Shown here one piece after another: positions 17,621 to 27,160 of a DNA stretch of 64,000 bases (the first letter of the stretch is position 1; each line of letters starts with the position of its first letter). Location of the stretch: positions 286,003-350,002 of the forward strand of contig UCJA01000014.1 in the NCBI GenBank assembly GCA_900472675.1. Reading direction: 5' to 3'. Below the pieces are notes generated by a model that worked only from the letters and a program-made list of their open reading frames with translations, was not told where the DNA came from and made no database searches. The position numbers and the translations under genes were made by a program. This stretch comes from Hyphomicrobiales bacterium. Its GTDB lineage: Bacteria; Pseudomonadota; Alphaproteobacteria; Rhizobiales; Rhizobiaceae.

Positions 17621-17771
17621 GGTGGTTCCTTCCTTCAACAGCCGCTGCAAGGGCATCCGGCTTCCGCACCGACAACCCTCAAGGAGAGGAACAAGTTCCG
17701 TTTGCACAGCACGGGAACCAGAGGCGTGGCTGGATGATTGGAGCCGTGTAAAACGAACAGAGGAAGCAGAT

Positions 17772-17960
17772 ATGCCAGCCAAGTCTCAAGCCCAGCAGAA
17801 AGCGGCCGGTGCCGCACTGGCCGCCAAGCGCGGCGACATCAAGAAGAGCGACCTGAAGGGCGCTTCGAAAAGCATGGAAAAGTCGATGAGCGAGACAGAG
17901 CTCGACGCGATGGCCTCGACCAAGCGCATGGGCAAGCCGGAACACGTTGCCAAAGATTGA
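17772..17960 (+). CDS. DUF3008 family small basic protein
   Basis: A 62-residue basic protein (MPAKSQAQQKAAGAALAAKR..., ...RMGKPEHVAKD). The opening MPAKSQAQQKAAGAA and the ending KRxGKPEHV are the hallmark of DUF3008, a small family found next to general-stress genes. Function unknown. GAGGAAGCAGAT precedes the ATG. It is divergent from the acidic gene at 17345-17620. Confidence 0.8.
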   Translation: MPAKSQAQQKAAGAALAAKRGDIKKSDLKGASKSMEKSMSETELDAMASTKRMGKPEHVAKD

Positions 17961-18049
17961 GGCGACGCTCGCGATGTTGTGAGGCGTCTTCCAGGAGTGG
18001 GTGCCGGCGATCTCACCGGCACGCCATGATTTAAGGTCGGAGGCGGGGT

Positions 18050-18394
18050 TTACGCAGCGTCGGCGCGGGTGCCGTGCCTATCTTCGTGAATGATGACTTC
18101 GAAGCCTTCGAACTGCGGGCCCGACAGGTATTCGATCTTGCCGCGGTTTTCGCCAGCCTTGGCATGAGCGGTGCGGAACTGGTCCGACTTCGTCCAGGCC
18201 TGGAAGGCGTCAAAGCTCTCCCACACAGTGTGTGAGGCGTAGAGCGTGTGATCCTCGGCCTTCGGCCCTTTCAGCATGTGGAACTCGACGTAACCCGGCA
18301 TCTCGGCGAGCCGGCCCTGGCGACCGCGCCACATGGTTTCAAAGGCCTCCTCGTACCCCGGAACGACGCGAAAACGGTTCATCGCGATGTACAT
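18050..18394 (-). CDS. IsdG-type heme-degrading monooxygenase
   Basis: A 114-residue ABM-fold protein. It carries the catalytic triad of IsdG-family heme oxygenases: Asn6 (YIAMNRFRV), Trp67 (FQAW) and His77 (FRTAHA), plus the family stretch TVWESFDAFQAW. Its place, divergent from hmuTUV, fits a role in breaking down imported heme to release iron; rhizobial enzymes of this kind (HmuQ/HmuD in Bradyrhizobium japonicum) are known. The intergenic space of about 160 bp must hold both promoters. TGA-N9-TCA at 18394-18408 resembles an RirA iron-responsive spacing but is weak evidence. Confidence 0.85.
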   Translation of the reverse strand: MYIAMNRFRVVPGYEEAFETMWRGRQGRLAEMPGYVEFHMLKGPKAEDHTLYASHTVWESFDAFQAWTKSDQFRTAHAKAGENRGKIEYLSGPQFEGFEVIIHEDRHGTRADAA

Positions 18395-18553
18395 GATTCA
18401 CTCCCTCATTAAAGTTGCCAATCAGTCTCAAGATATCTTTTGCCCGCGCCTTGAAAAGCGGAAAAAACTTGGCTAGTCAACTCAAGTTATCAGGCCTGAG
18501 GTTGCCGATCATCGCATCGGGCAGGCACCTGAGGCAAGCAAGAGGTGGCGACT

Positions 18554-19441
18554 ATGGCAGCGTTCTCGATGTCCCGAACTTTGTTTGCAGCGGCGTTTAT
18601 GAGTGCCGCATGGCTCGCGAGTACCGCCACCGCCGCCGAAACCGGCAATCCACAAGCGCAGCGCATCGTTTCCATCGGCGGGACGGTTACCGAAATTCTC
18701 TATCGCCTCGGCGCGCAGGACCGGATCGTGGCACGCGATTCTACCAGCAACTTTCCGGCGGAGGCCGGAGCCAAGCCGGATGTCGGCTACATGCGGGCGC
18801 TATCGGCAGAAGGCATCCTTGCCCAGAAGCCGGACCTGATCCTGATGGAGGATGGCGCCGGCCCGCCGCCGGTGATCGAGATCCTGGCCGCGAGCGAAAT
18901 CCCCGTCGTGGTCATTGCAACGCCGCCCGATGCAGATGGCATTGGGCCCAAGATCCGTGACGTGGGCACGGCCGTGGGGCTTTCGGACAAGGCCGAGGCA
19001 CTGGCGGCGGAGACAGAGCGGGACCTGTCGAAGCTTGCTGCAGAGGTAGCCCAGATCCCGGCGCCGCGGAAGTCGGTGCTGTTCGTGCTGTCGCTGTCCA
19101 GCGGGCGGGTGATGGCGGGCGGCGCTGATACGGAGGCGGGTGCGATCATCGCGCTGGCAGGCGGCACCAATGCGGCGCCTGGCATCAAGGGCTACAAGCC
19201 CCTGTCGGATGAGGCGGTGATTGCGGCACAGCCGCAGGTCATCCTCTCCATGCAGACCAATGGCGACCACCGCATCACGCCGGAGCAGGTATTTGCGCTC
19301 CCCTCGCTGCAGGCAACGCCTGCCGCTGCCAACCGCGCGCTGGTGTCGATGGACGGCCTGCTGCTGCTGGGGTTTGGACCGCGGACCCCGCAAGCGGCCC
19401 GCACGCTCGCCGCCCAGATCTATCCGGGCGTTATCCACTGA
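18554..19441 (+). CDS. hmuT: Heme ABC transporter periplasmic binding protein (HmuT)
   Basis: A 295-residue class III binding protein that captures heme in the periplasm for HmuUV. A signal peptide runs to about residue 28 (cleavage near ATAAE). The mature protein begins with RIVSIGGTVTEILYRLG, the conserved opening of HmuT proteins, and shows LMEDGAGPPPVIEIL in the hinge region. The ATG at 18554 is chosen because GAGGTG stands six bases upstream. Its stop overlaps the hmuU start by one base. Likely iron-regulated. Confidence 0.92.
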   Translation: MAAFSMSRTLFAAAFMSAAWLASTATAAETGNPQAQRIVSIGGTVTEILYRLGAQDRIVARDSTSNFPAEAGAKPDVGYMRALSAEGILAQKPDLILMEDGAGPPPVIEILAASEIPVVVIATPPDADGIGPKIRDVGTAVGLSDKAEALAAETERDLSKLAAEVAQIPAPRKSVLFVLSLSSGRVMAGGADTEAGAIIALAGGTNAAPGIKGYKPLSDEAVIAAQPQVILSMQTNGDHRITPEQVFALPSLQATPAAANRALVSMDGLLLLGFGPRTPQAARTLAAQIYPGVIH

Positions 19442-20547
19442 TGGGGCAGGCTTTAGTTCCTTCCCGCCCGGGCGTTCTTGACCTCCCGCCGGTGGCCGAC
19501 GGAGACCGGACCCGGCAAGGCGTGGCGGTGCTCATTCTGCTCGGGCTGCTTCTCGTGCTCGCCTGCCTGGTTTCGCTGGGCGTCGGGCCGACCGGCGTCG
19601 GACTTCGCGATCTCTGGGCCTATGCATCGGGCGACGCGGCCAGCCTGTCGACGCAGCAACGCGTCATTCTGGAAGCGGTCCGCCTGCCGCGCACGGCGCT
19701 CGGGCTGCTGGTCGGTGCGGGACTTGCCGTCTCCGGCGCGATGATGCAGGGCCTGTTCCGCAACCCGTTGGCCGATCCCGGCATCGTCGGCGTCACCTCC
19801 GGGGCGGGTCTTGCGGCGATCGTCGCGATCATCTTCGGCACCGGACTGCTTTCGCCCTTCGCCATGCTGCTGGGCAGCCACTTCCTGCCACTGATGGCCT
19901 TCTTCGGCGGGCTCTTCAACACATGGCTCCTCTACGTGGTCGCCACGCGCGACGGCCGGACCTCGACCACCGGGCTCATCCTGTCCGGGATTGCGATCGG
20001 CGCGCTGACGGGTGCCCTGATGGGCATGTTGATCGTGATGGCAGATGACCGCCAGCTTCGCGACGTCACCTTCTGGAGCCTCGGTTCGCTGGGCGGCGCG
20101 ACCTTCGGGCGGGTGTACTCCATCCTTCCGTTTATCGCGCTGGTGCTTGTCATCATGCCCTTCGTGGCGCGCGGGCTCGATACGCTGGTGCTGGGGGATG
20201 CGGCGGCTTTTCACATGGGCATCCCGGTGCAGCGGCTGAAGCGCATCGTCATCGTCGCCGTGGCTGCCGCCTGCGGATCGACCGTGGCGGTGGCAGGATC
20301 GATCGGCTTTGTCGGCATCGTCGTGCCGCACCTGCTGCGGCTTGCCATGGGCCCCTCGCATCGCTTTCTCTTGCCCGGATCGGCACTCGGCGGCGCAGCC
20401 CTTCTGCTGTTCGCTGACAGCGTGGCGCGCACCGTCGCGGCGCCGGCGGAGCTTCCCATCGGCGTGGTCACTGCCCTTTTCGGGGCACCGGTGTTCCTCT
20501 TCCTGCTGCTGGGGCGCCGCGGCATGGGCCTGCGGGACCTGCCATGA
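19441..20547 (+). CDS. hmuU: Heme ABC transporter permease (HmuU, FecCD family)
   Basis: A 368-residue inner-membrane permease with about nine or ten hydrophobic segments. FecCD motifs are clear: LPRTALGLLVGAGLAVSGA, MMQGLFRNPLADPGIVGV and GFVGIVVPHLLRL. It forms the channel for heme together with the HmuV ATPase. Overlaps hmuT upstream and hmuV downstream (ATGA). Confidence 0.94.
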   Translation: MGQALVPSRPGVLDLPPVADGDRTRQGVAVLILLGLLLVLACLVSLGVGPTGVGLRDLWAYASGDAASLSTQQRVILEAVRLPRTALGLLVGAGLAVSGAMMQGLFRNPLADPGIVGVTSGAGLAAIVAIIFGTGLLSPFAMLLGSHFLPLMAFFGGLFNTWLLYVVATRDGRTSTTGLILSGIAIGALTGALMGMLIVMADDRQLRDVTFWSLGSLGGATFGRVYSILPFIALVLVIMPFVARGLDTLVLGDAAAFHMGIPVQRLKRIVIVAVAAACGSTVAVAGSIGFVGIVVPHLLRLAMGPSHRFLLPGSALGGAALLLFADSVARTVAAPAELPIGVVTALFGAPVFLFLLLGRRGMGLRDLP

Positions 20548-21326
20548 TAACGGCGCGGAACCTGACCGTGCTGCGGGCCGGCCGCAGGCTGATCGACGAT
20601 GTGAGCCTGGACCTGACGCCGGGGACGTTGGTCGCGGTGGTTGGACCCAATGGCGCCGGCAAGTCCACGCTGCTGAAGGTCGTCTGCGGCGAGTTGAAGC
20701 CCGATGCGGGGACCGTTTCCTATGCGGGCGCTGGGGGAGGGGAGCCGGATACGGCGACACTCGCCCGCTTGCGGGCGGTGCTGCCGCAGGCGACGCAGCT
20801 GGCCTTTCCGTTTACCGCCTTCGAGATCGTGCGGATGGGAGCGGTGGCGCAGGGTGCGCGCCAGCCGCGGGCCGAGGCGATGAGGGCGCTCGCACGGGTC
20901 GGCCTGCGTGGCTTCGAGAACCGGCCCTATCCGTCTCTGTCAGGCGGAGAGCAGCAGCGGGTGCAATTTGCCCGGGCGCTGGCGCAGGTGCCGCAGCCGG
21001 TTGCCGATGGCGTGCCGCGGGCGCTGTTCCTCGACGAACCCACGGCCAGCCTCGACCTTGGCCACCAGATCGCCGTGCTCGACATCGCCCGGGCGTTTGC
21101 GGCAGCGGGCGGCATGGTGTTTGCCGTCCTGCACGATCTCAACCTCGCCGCCGAATACGCCGACCGGATCCTGGTTCTCCAGCAGGGGCGGATGGTGGCC
21201 GAGGGACCGTCCCGGGAGACGATCAAGGATGCGGTGATTGCGGGCGTCTATGGCATCAGCGGCGCTGTTGGCAGGCTGCCGCCCTCTCACATCCCCTATG
21301 TGCTGCCGCAGTCGCGGCACCGCTGA
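20544..21326 (+). CDS. hmuV: Heme ABC transporter ATP-binding protein (HmuV)
   Basis: A 260-residue ATPase for heme import: Walker A GPNGAGKST (about residue 36), signature LSGGEQQRVQFARAL, Walker B ALFLDEPTASLDLG and H-loop LHDLN. The span before Walker B carries the insertion QVPQPVADGVPRA common in HmuV. Last gene of hmuTUV; no hmuS or TonB receptor lies in the window. Confidence 0.95.
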   Translation: MITARNLTVLRAGRRLIDDVSLDLTPGTLVAVVGPNGAGKSTLLKVVCGELKPDAGTVSYAGAGGGEPDTATLARLRAVLPQATQLAFPFTAFEIVRMGAVAQGARQPRAEAMRALARVGLRGFENRPYPSLSGGEQQRVQFARALAQVPQPVADGVPRALFLDEPTASLDLGHQIAVLDIARAFAAAGGMVFAVLHDLNLAAEYADRILVLQQGRMVAEGPSRETIKDAVIAGVYGISGAVGRLPPSHIPYVLPQSRHR

Positions 21327-21343
21327 GGTTCAGCGACGGATGA

Positions 21344-21700
21344 TCAGGCGCTGGGCCGTGTCAGCATGAAGATGGCAGGTGCGATCATCAGCGCTGCCAC
21401 CAGGGCAGCAAGCCAGGGCGCGGGGTGGGAGCCGAACCAGAAGCCGGTGTAGCTCAGCGTCATCAGCGAGATTGCCATGACTTTCGCCTTCGTCGAGATG
21501 GCGCCACGCTCGCGCCAGTCGCGGAGCGGCGGGCCGAATTGCTTATGGTTCATCAGCCAGGCTTCGAGCCGTGGCGAGGAGCGGGCAAAGCAGGCGACCG
21601 CCAGCAGCAGGAAGGGTGTCGTCGGCAGGACGGGCAGGAAGGCCCCGATGACCCCGAGCGCCACGAAGAACCAGCCGAGACCCAGGAGGATGATGCGCAC
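21344..21700 (-). CDS. YbaN/DUF454 family inner-membrane protein
   Basis: A 118-residue membrane protein with the DUF454 pattern: LGWFFVALGVIGAFLPVLPT, then ARSSPRLEAWLMNH and GPPLRDWRERGAIS, then two more hydrophobic segments. The start is GTG at 21700 with a poor ribosome site. Function unknown in the family. Convergent with hmuV. Confidence 0.85.
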   Translation of the reverse strand: MRIILLGLGWFFVALGVIGAFLPVLPTTPFLLLAVACFARSSPRLEAWLMNHKQFGPPLRDWRERGAISTKAKVMAISLMTLSYTGFWFGSHPAPWLAALVAALMIAPAIFMLTRPSA

Positions 21701-21865
21701 GGGAGTTCAACCCTCTTGATTGTGTGCTGTCGAAAGCGACATGGTTGAAGCCGGTTTTTGTCGTGCATGCGTCGTGGACTGAAGGCTGAAGGCGACAGGC
21801 CGCCCTTCCCATTTGAACGCTGGTCGCTATAGTTCCGCCGGTTTCCATAACCGATAGGGGAAATG

Positions 21866-22855
21866 ATGTCGAAAAAGAAGGTGCTGGTGGTCGGCGGAGC
21901 CGGATACATCGGGTCGCACACATGTCTTGTCCTGGCGGAACGCGGCTATGAGCCTATCGTCTTCGACAATCTTTCCAATGGCCATGCGGAATTCGTGCGC
22001 TGGGGCGAGCTGGAGCAGGGCGACATTCGCGACCGTGCCCGCCTCAACGAAGTGTTCGCCAAGCACAAGCCCGATGCGGTTCTGCATTTCGCAGCGCTGA
22101 TCGAGGTGGGAGAATCGGTGAAGAACCCGGTCGCCTTCTACGACAACAACGTGATCGGTGCGCTGACGCTGCTGTCCGCGTCGATCGAGGCCGGCGTGAA
22201 GGCCTTCGTGTTTTCCTCGACCTGCGCCACCTACGGCCTGCCGGATACGGTGCCGATGGACGAGACGCACAAGCAGGCGCCGATCAACCCCTACGGCCGC
22301 ACCAAGTTCATCATCGAGCAGGCTCTCAAGGACTACGGGACCTACAAGGACCTGAAGTCCGTCATGTTGCGCTATTTCAACGCGGCCGGCGCCGATTTCG
22401 AAGGCCGGATCGGCGAGTGGCACACGCCGGAAACCCATGCCATTCCGCTCGCGATCGAGGCGGCCCTTGGCCGCCGCCAGGGCTTCAAGGTGTTTGGCGA
22501 CGACTATGATACGCGCGACGGCACCTGCGTGCGCGACTATATCCACGTGCTCGACCTTGCGGATGCGCATGTGCGGGCGGTGGACTACCTGCTCGCCGGC
22601 GGCGAGACCGTCGAGCTGAACCTTGGCACCGGCACCGGCACGACGGTGAAGGAACTGCTGGCGGCAATCTCCGACGTGTCAGGCAAGCCTTTCCCGGTCG
22701 AATACGTCGGGCGTCGCGAAGGCGATTCGACCTCGCTGGTTGCCAACAACGACAAGGCCAAGGAGATGCTCGGCTGGGAGCCGCGATATTCGCTGGCCGA
22801 CATCATCCGCTCCGCCTGGGACTGGCATTCCCGCTCCAACCACGTGATGCAGTAG
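21866..22855 (+). CDS. galE: UDP-glucose 4-epimerase (GalE)
   Basis: A 329-residue extended SDR that interconverts UDP-glucose and UDP-galactose, feeding galactose into surface polysaccharide. NAD motif GGAGYIGS (10-17), catalytic region SSTCATYG, and YGRTK with the catalytic Tyr/Lys. AGGGG is five bases from the ATG at 21866; another ATG at 21863 is only two bases away, so 21866 is preferred. Length fits GalE. Confidence 0.94.
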   Translation: MSKKKVLVVGGAGYIGSHTCLVLAERGYEPIVFDNLSNGHAEFVRWGELEQGDIRDRARLNEVFAKHKPDAVLHFAALIEVGESVKNPVAFYDNNVIGALTLLSASIEAGVKAFVFSSTCATYGLPDTVPMDETHKQAPINPYGRTKFIIEQALKDYGTYKDLKSVMLRYFNAAGADFEGRIGEWHTPETHAIPLAIEAALGRRQGFKVFGDDYDTRDGTCVRDYIHVLDLADAHVRAVDYLLAGGETVELNLGTGTGTTVKELLAAISDVSGKPFPVEYVGRREGDSTSLVANNDKAKEMLGWEPRYSLADIIRSAWDWHSRSNHVMQ

Positions 22856-22865
22856 GGTTGCTCCC

Positions 22866-23564
22866 ATGACGGACGGTGAAATCCGGCTGGAGGAAAGCTG
22901 GCGGAAAGCCCTCGAGCCGGAATTTGCTGCACCCTATATGGGCGAGCTGCGCAGTTTCCTGCTGAGCGAGAAGGAAGCCGGAAAGCGGATCTTCCCGAAG
23001 GGCCCGGAGTATTTCCGGGCGCTCGACCTGACGCCGCTCGATGCGGTAAAGGTGGTGATCCTCGGGCAGGATCCCTATCACGGGCTCGGCCAGGCACATG
23101 GCCTCTGCTTCAGCGTGCGGCCGGGCACCCGTATTCCGCCGTCGCTCGTCAATATCTACAAGGAAATGCGCACAGACCTCGGGATCGAGCCGGCCCGGCA
23201 CGGCTTCCTCGAGCACTGGGCGCGACAGGGCGTGCTACTGCTCAACAGCGTGCTGACGGTGGAGGAGGGCAAGGCCGCCGCCCACCAGGGACATGGCTGG
23301 GAACGCTTCACGGATGCGGTCATCCGCACGGTCAACGCGCGCTGCGACGGTGTCGTGTTTTTGCTCTGGGGCGCCTATGCCCAGAAAAAGGCCTCGTTCG
23401 TGGACCAGGACAAGCACCTCGTGCTCAAGTCCCCGCATCCGTCGCCGCTGTCTGCCCACAATGGCTTCTTCGGCTCACGGCCTTTCTCGCAGGCGAATGA
23501 TTTCCTCGTCGCGCACGGCAGGGATCCAATCGACTGGCGCCTGCCGGATGTGACCGATCAGTGA
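22866..23564 (+). CDS. ung: Uracil-DNA glycosylase (Ung, family 1)
   Basis: A 232-residue base-excision repair enzyme that removes uracil from DNA. Water-activating loop GQDPYHG (Asp69), uracil pocket [18 protein letters not shown], and [17 protein letters not shown] with the catalytic His. Length is normal. It begins 10 bp after galE and is probably co-transcribed. Confidence 0.96.
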   Translation: MTDGEIRLEESWRKALEPEFAAPYMGELRSFLLSEKEAGKRIFPKGPEYFRALDLTPLDAVKVVILGQDPYHGLGQAHGLCFSVRPGTRIPPSLVNIYKEMRTDLGIEPARHGFLEHWARQGVLLLNSVLTVEEGKAAAHQGHGWERFTDAVIRTVNARCDGVVFLLWGAYAQKKASFVDQDKHLVLKSPHPSPLSAHNGFFGSRPFSQANDFLVAHGRDPIDWRLPDVTDQ

Positions 23565-23702
23565 ACAATCAGCGCGTGGTCGTCTTCCAGCGGTGAACAA
23601 TGCGTTCGGATAGCGCTGCCTAGCCAAGCGGGGCGCCTTGAACCAATTATGCTCCCAGAACGCGGGCCACAGGGTTGGCCCCGAGGACAAGGGATCAAGA
23701 CT

Positions 23703-24635
23703 ATGCTCGATCAGATCAAGGGCCTCCACCACGTCACATCGATGGCTGGACAGGCCAGCACCAACAACAAGTTCTTCACGGATACGCTTGGCCTGCGCCG
23801 GGTGAAGAAGACCGTCAACTTCGACGCTCCGGATGTCTATCACCTCTACTACGGCGACGAGCTCGGCACGCCTGGCTCGGTGATGACCTATTTCCCGTTC
23901 CCGCATATCGCCCGCGGCCGCCAGGGCACCGGCGAAGTGGGCACCACGCTGTTTTCGGTTCCGGAAGGTTCGCTCGGCTACTGGAGCGATCGCCTGACCA
24001 AGGCCGGCGTCGACGGTCTCAAGGCCGACAGCGCATTTGGTGAAAAGCAGCTGCATTTTGCCGGCCCCGACGGCGACGGTTTCGCGCTGGTCGAGATCAA
24101 GGACGATGCGCGCAAGCCCTTCACCGGCAATGGCATCGGCGAGGATCACGCCATCCGTGGTTTCCATTCGGCCGCCCTGCGGTTGCGGGACGAAGGCGCG
24201 ACCGGCGAACTCTTGAAGTTCATGGGTTACCAGCCGGTCGACCACAAGGACGGCGTGACGCGGCTCGGCATTCCCGGCGGCAATGGCGCCGACATGATCG
24301 ATCTCGAAACCATGCCGAACATCAGCAGCGCCAAGCTCGGTGCCGGGTCGGTGCATCATATCGCGTTTGCGGTCGAAAACCGGGCAAAGCAGCTCGAGGT
24401 CCGCAAGGCGCTGATGGATACCGGCTACCAGGTGACACCGGTCATCGACCGCGACTACTTCTGGGCGATCTACTTCCGCACGCCGGGCGGTGTGTTGTTC
24501 GAAATCGCCACCAACGAACCGGGCTTCGACCGGGACGAGGACACGGCGCATCTGGGCGAGGCGCTGAAGCTGCCGAGCCAGCACGAGCATCTGCGCGCCG
24601 CCCTTGAAAACCATCTGGAACCGCTGGAAGCCTAA
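23703..24635 (+). CDS. Ring-cleaving dioxygenase (VOC superfamily, MhqO-like)
   Basis: A 310-residue glyoxalase-fold extradiol-type dioxygenase with two VOC modules: GLHHVTSMAG at the N-terminus (metal His9/10 region), AVHHIAF-like repeat (VHHIAFAV) in the second half and LFEIATNEPGF with the metal Glu. This pattern fits MhqO/MhqA hydroquinone-type enzymes. AAGGGA eight bases before ATG 23703 fixes the start. It is followed 28 bp later by an alpha/beta hydrolase, the same pairing as mhqO-mhqD in Bacillus, pointing to quinone or electrophile detoxification. Confidence 0.85.
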   Translation: MLDQIKGLHHVTSMAGQASTNNKFFTDTLGLRRVKKTVNFDAPDVYHLYYGDELGTPGSVMTYFPFPHIARGRQGTGEVGTTLFSVPEGSLGYWSDRLTKAGVDGLKADSAFGEKQLHFAGPDGDGFALVEIKDDARKPFTGNGIGEDHAIRGFHSAALRLRDEGATGELLKFMGYQPVDHKDGVTRLGIPGGNGADMIDLETMPNISSAKLGAGSVHHIAFAVENRAKQLEVRKALMDTGYQVTPVIDRDYFWAIYFRTPGGVLFEIATNEPGFDRDEDTAHLGEALKLPSQHEHLRAALENHLEPLEA

Positions 24636-24663
24636 CCGGCCGGCGCGTTCAGGGAGAAAACCA

Positions 24664-25278
24664 ATGAGCCATGACAGCTATGTGCACCGGGTGAGACCCG
24701 GTGCACCCGGAGCCCCCATCCTGTTCGTCTTCCACGGCACGGGCGGGGATGAAAACCAGTTCCTCGACTTTGGCTCCCGGCTTTTGCCGGGCGCAACGGT
24801 AGTGTCGCCGCGAGGCGATGTCTCCGAGCACGGTGCCGCCCGCTTTTTCAGGCGCACGGCTGAGGGCGTCTACGATCTCGACGACCTGTCACGGGCGACC
24901 GAGCGGATGAGCGCCTTCGTCTCTGCCAACCGGGAAAAGTATGAATCCTCGACCGTTCTCGGCCTTGGGTTTTCGAACGGCGCGAATATTCTCGCCAACA
25001 TCATGATCGAGAAGCCGGGATTGTTCGAGGCAGGCGCGCTGATGCATCCGCTCATTCCGTTCAAGCCGGCAGAGCGCACGGCAGAAGCCCGGGCGCATGT
25101 GCTGATCACCGCTGGCGAGCGGGACCCGATCTGCCCGGTGCCGCTCACCAATGACCTGGCGGATTACTTCAGGCGGCAGCAGGACCAGGTGACGCTGGAA
25201 TGGCATGCAGGCGGCCACGACATCCGCCCCAACGAGATCGAGGCGATCAAGAGCTTCATGGCGCCTTACGGCGCCTGA
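24664..25278 (+). CDS. Alpha/beta hydrolase (phospholipase/carboxylesterase, MhqD-like)
   Basis: A 204-residue serine hydrolase. Oxyanion motif FHGTGGDE (about 24), nucleophile elbow GFSNG (Ser104), acid in GERDPICPV and catalytic His in GGHDI. GGGAGAAAACC precedes the ATG. Located directly after the ring-cleaving dioxygenase; the linked pair suggests hydrolysis of the ring-cleavage product or protection against quinones, which is inferred from the pairing. Confidence 0.86.
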   Translation: MSHDSYVHRVRPGAPGAPILFVFHGTGGDENQFLDFGSRLLPGATVVSPRGDVSEHGAARFFRRTAEGVYDLDDLSRATERMSAFVSANREKYESSTVLGLGFSNGANILANIMIEKPGLFEAGALMHPLIPFKPAERTAEARAHVLITAGERDPICPVPLTNDLADYFRRQQDQVTLEWHAGGHDIRPNEIEAIKSFMAPYGA

Positions 25279-25298
25279 GGCTGGTCGATCGTTCGGGC

Positions 25299-25874
25299 CT
25301 AGTAGCCGCAGTTGCGCAGCTGTGCTTCGTAGCGCTGCGCCATGCCGGCCGACTTCTGGGCGGTGCGCTTCACGCCACCGCTGAAGTCGCCCCGCGCATA
25401 GCCGGACTGGCCGGTGTAATAGGCGAGGTAGAGGTTGTAGCTGTCGGTCAGCGGGATGCTGTTCCGGATGTGGCTCTGGTTGTGATACCAGGCGACAAAG
25501 CGGACGGCGTCACCGAAGTCGGTGCGGCTCGCGCCCCAGCGCCCGGTCTGCGTCTTGTAGCTGTCCCATGTGCCGTCCAGCGCCTGCGCATAGCCGTAGG
25601 CAGAAGAGATGCGACCCCAGGGAATGAAGCCGAGCACGTATTTGCGGGGCGGCTTGGCGCGCGCCTGGAAGCCCGATTCCACGTAGATGGTCGCCATCAG
25701 GATCGGCACGGGCACGCCGTATTCGCGGGAGGCTGATTTTGCGTCGCGGGCCCAGTTGTTGAAGAGCCCGTCGCGCTGCGCGAAAATGGCGCAGGCGTCG
25801 CCGATGCGGCTCGGTGCAGACGCGCAGGCGGACAAGGTCAGTGCCAGAAGGGCGATGTAAAACGCATTACGCAT
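25299..25874 (-). CDS. Transglycosylase SLT-like lipoprotein
   Basis: A 191-residue lipoprotein with lipobox LSAC (Cys17) and a lysozyme-like domain: ILMATIYVESGFQARA with the likely catalytic Glu, then ISSAYGYAQALDGTWDSY and AVRFVAWYHNQSH. It should act on peptidoglycan from the outer or inner membrane surface. The ATG at 25874 gives a proper lipoprotein signal; the frame extends to 25913. Convergent with the hydrolase gene, whose stop overlaps a small GGCGCC hairpin. Confidence 0.83.
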   Translation of the reverse strand: MRNAFYIALLALTLSACASAPSRIGDACAIFAQRDGLFNNWARDAKSASREYGVPVPILMATIYVESGFQARAKPPRKYVLGFIPWGRISSAYGYAQALDGTWDSYKTQTGRWGASRTDFGDAVRFVAWYHNQSHIRNSIPLTDSYNLYLAYYTGQSGYARGDFSGGVKRTAQKSAGMAQRYEAQLRNCGY

Positions 25875-26080
25875 CGCACGAGCTCTCGGTTCGGGCACGA
25901 TAGTACCGCTCAAAATTAACGAAAGGTTTAACGAAGGCGCCTGTCCCGTTTTCGGGCAGAAATGGGCATTCGATAAAATTGCATCCTTTTGCTTAAAGGC
26001 AGGGAGATCCTGTGCGGTTATCGTTGCGCAATGACCTGACCGGGCGGCAGTCGGATCCGCCGAGCAAGAGGGTGCAGTCG

Positions 26081-26260
26081 ATGATCAAGAAGCTCTTTAT
26101 CTCTGCCGTCATCCTGACGGCCCTGATTTCCGCCAAGGAATCGCGTGCCGCGGGCGCCGGCGGCTTTGCCCGGATGCTTGGCTCAGCGGAGATTGTTCAG
26201 GTGCAGGAGGCACAGAGCTATTTCCGCCACCGACCGTCGTCTACCCCGGCGCACCGGTAA
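26081..26260 (+). CDS. Small putative exported protein (59 aa)
   Basis: Starting at ATG 26081 the product has a signal-peptide-like N-terminus (MIKKLFISAVILTALISA, cleavage near SRAA) and a short polar remainder. AGAGGG lies nine bases upstream. A GTG at 26012 in the same frame with AGGGAG upstream is an alternative that would bury the signal. No family recognised; the gene is short and may not be real. Confidence 0.4.
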   Translation: MIKKLFISAVILTALISAKESRAAGAGGFARMLGSAEIVQVQEAQSYFRHRPSSTPAHR

Positions 26261-26272
26261 TCGGCCGTCGCC

Positions 26273-27160
26273 TTAGGCCGTCGCGGGCTTGCCCCATTCG
26301 GCAATGGCGATCCCGCCTAGGGCCAGCACCAGCGCGACCACATGGAAAGCCCGTAGCTCCTCGCCGATGATGGCGACGGAGAGCAGGGTTCCAAAGACCG
26401 GCACCAGGTTGATGAACAGGCCCGCCCGGTTGGCGCCGATGCGCTCGACACCGAAGATGTAGAGGATCTGGGCGATCAGCGAGGCGAAGACCGCGGTATA
26501 GACGGTGATGATGGCGCCCTGCGCGTCCGGCCAGATGGCGTTGCCAGAGGACAGCTCCCACACCATAAGCGGTGTGGTGGTGATGAGGGCAAACAGCGCC
26601 GGCAACGCCATCAGGCTGCGCCAGTGGATGGGCGGCTTCCAGCGCAGCGCGACGGTGTAGACCGCATAGGCGACCAGCGCGATAATCATCAGGGCATCGC
26701 CGAAGTTGACGGTCAGCATGAGGAGCGAGGCGAGGTCACCGTGTGCGGCGGTCAGTCCGACGCCAACCAGCGTCAGGGCAAAGCCCAGAATTTGCGCCCA
26801 CGACACCTTCATGCGGAACAGGGCGAAGTTGAAGCAGAAGATCAGCATCGGGATTGCTGCCTGCTCGATCGTCACATTGATCGCGGTGGTGTATTTGAGG
26901 GCCGAGTAGAGGACGGCGTTAAAGGTGGTGTAGCCAACGACGCCGTAGAAGACGAGGAGGGGGAGGTGCCGGCGCGCCACCGGCCAGTCGCGGATGAGCT
27001 GCGGGATGGAAATGGCGAAGATCAGGGCCGTTGCCAGGAACCAGCGACCGAAGGTCAGCAACATCGGGCTGATGTGTCCCACCGCCAGTTTTCCGGCCAC
27101 GGCATTACCGCCCCAGCACAGCGTCGCTATGACCAGGCAGATGTAGGCTGTCTTCTGCAA
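26273..27160 (-). CDS. EamA/DMT-family transporter
   Basis: A 295-residue membrane protein with ten hydrophobic segments in two EamA repeats: ATLCWGGNAVAGKLA and YTTFNAVLYSALKYTTAINV in the first, and QILYIFGVERIGANRAGLF in the second. Members export amino acids or small metabolites. The start is TTG at 27160 with AGGAG seven bases upstream. Substrate unknown. Confidence 0.88.
   Translation of the reverse strand: MQKTAYICLVIATLCWGGNAVAGKLAVGHISPMLLTFGRWFLATALIFAISIPQLIRDWPVARRHLPLLVFYGVVGYTTFNAVLYSALKYTTAINVTIEQAAIPMLIFCFNFALFRMKVSWAQILGFALTLVGVGLTAAHGDLASLLMLTVNFGDALMIIALVAYAVYTVALRWKPPIHWRSLMALPALFALITTTPLMVWELSSGNAIWPDAQGAIITVYTAVFASLIAQILYIFGVERIGANRAGLFINLVPVFGTLLSVAIIGEELRAFHVVALVLALGGIAIAEWGKPATA

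Noticed and set aside
18394..18408. TGA-N9-TCA as an RirA iron-box
   Set aside because: The spacing matches but the inner bases are not palindromic and it overlaps the ribosome site of the IsdG-type gene; too weak to list.
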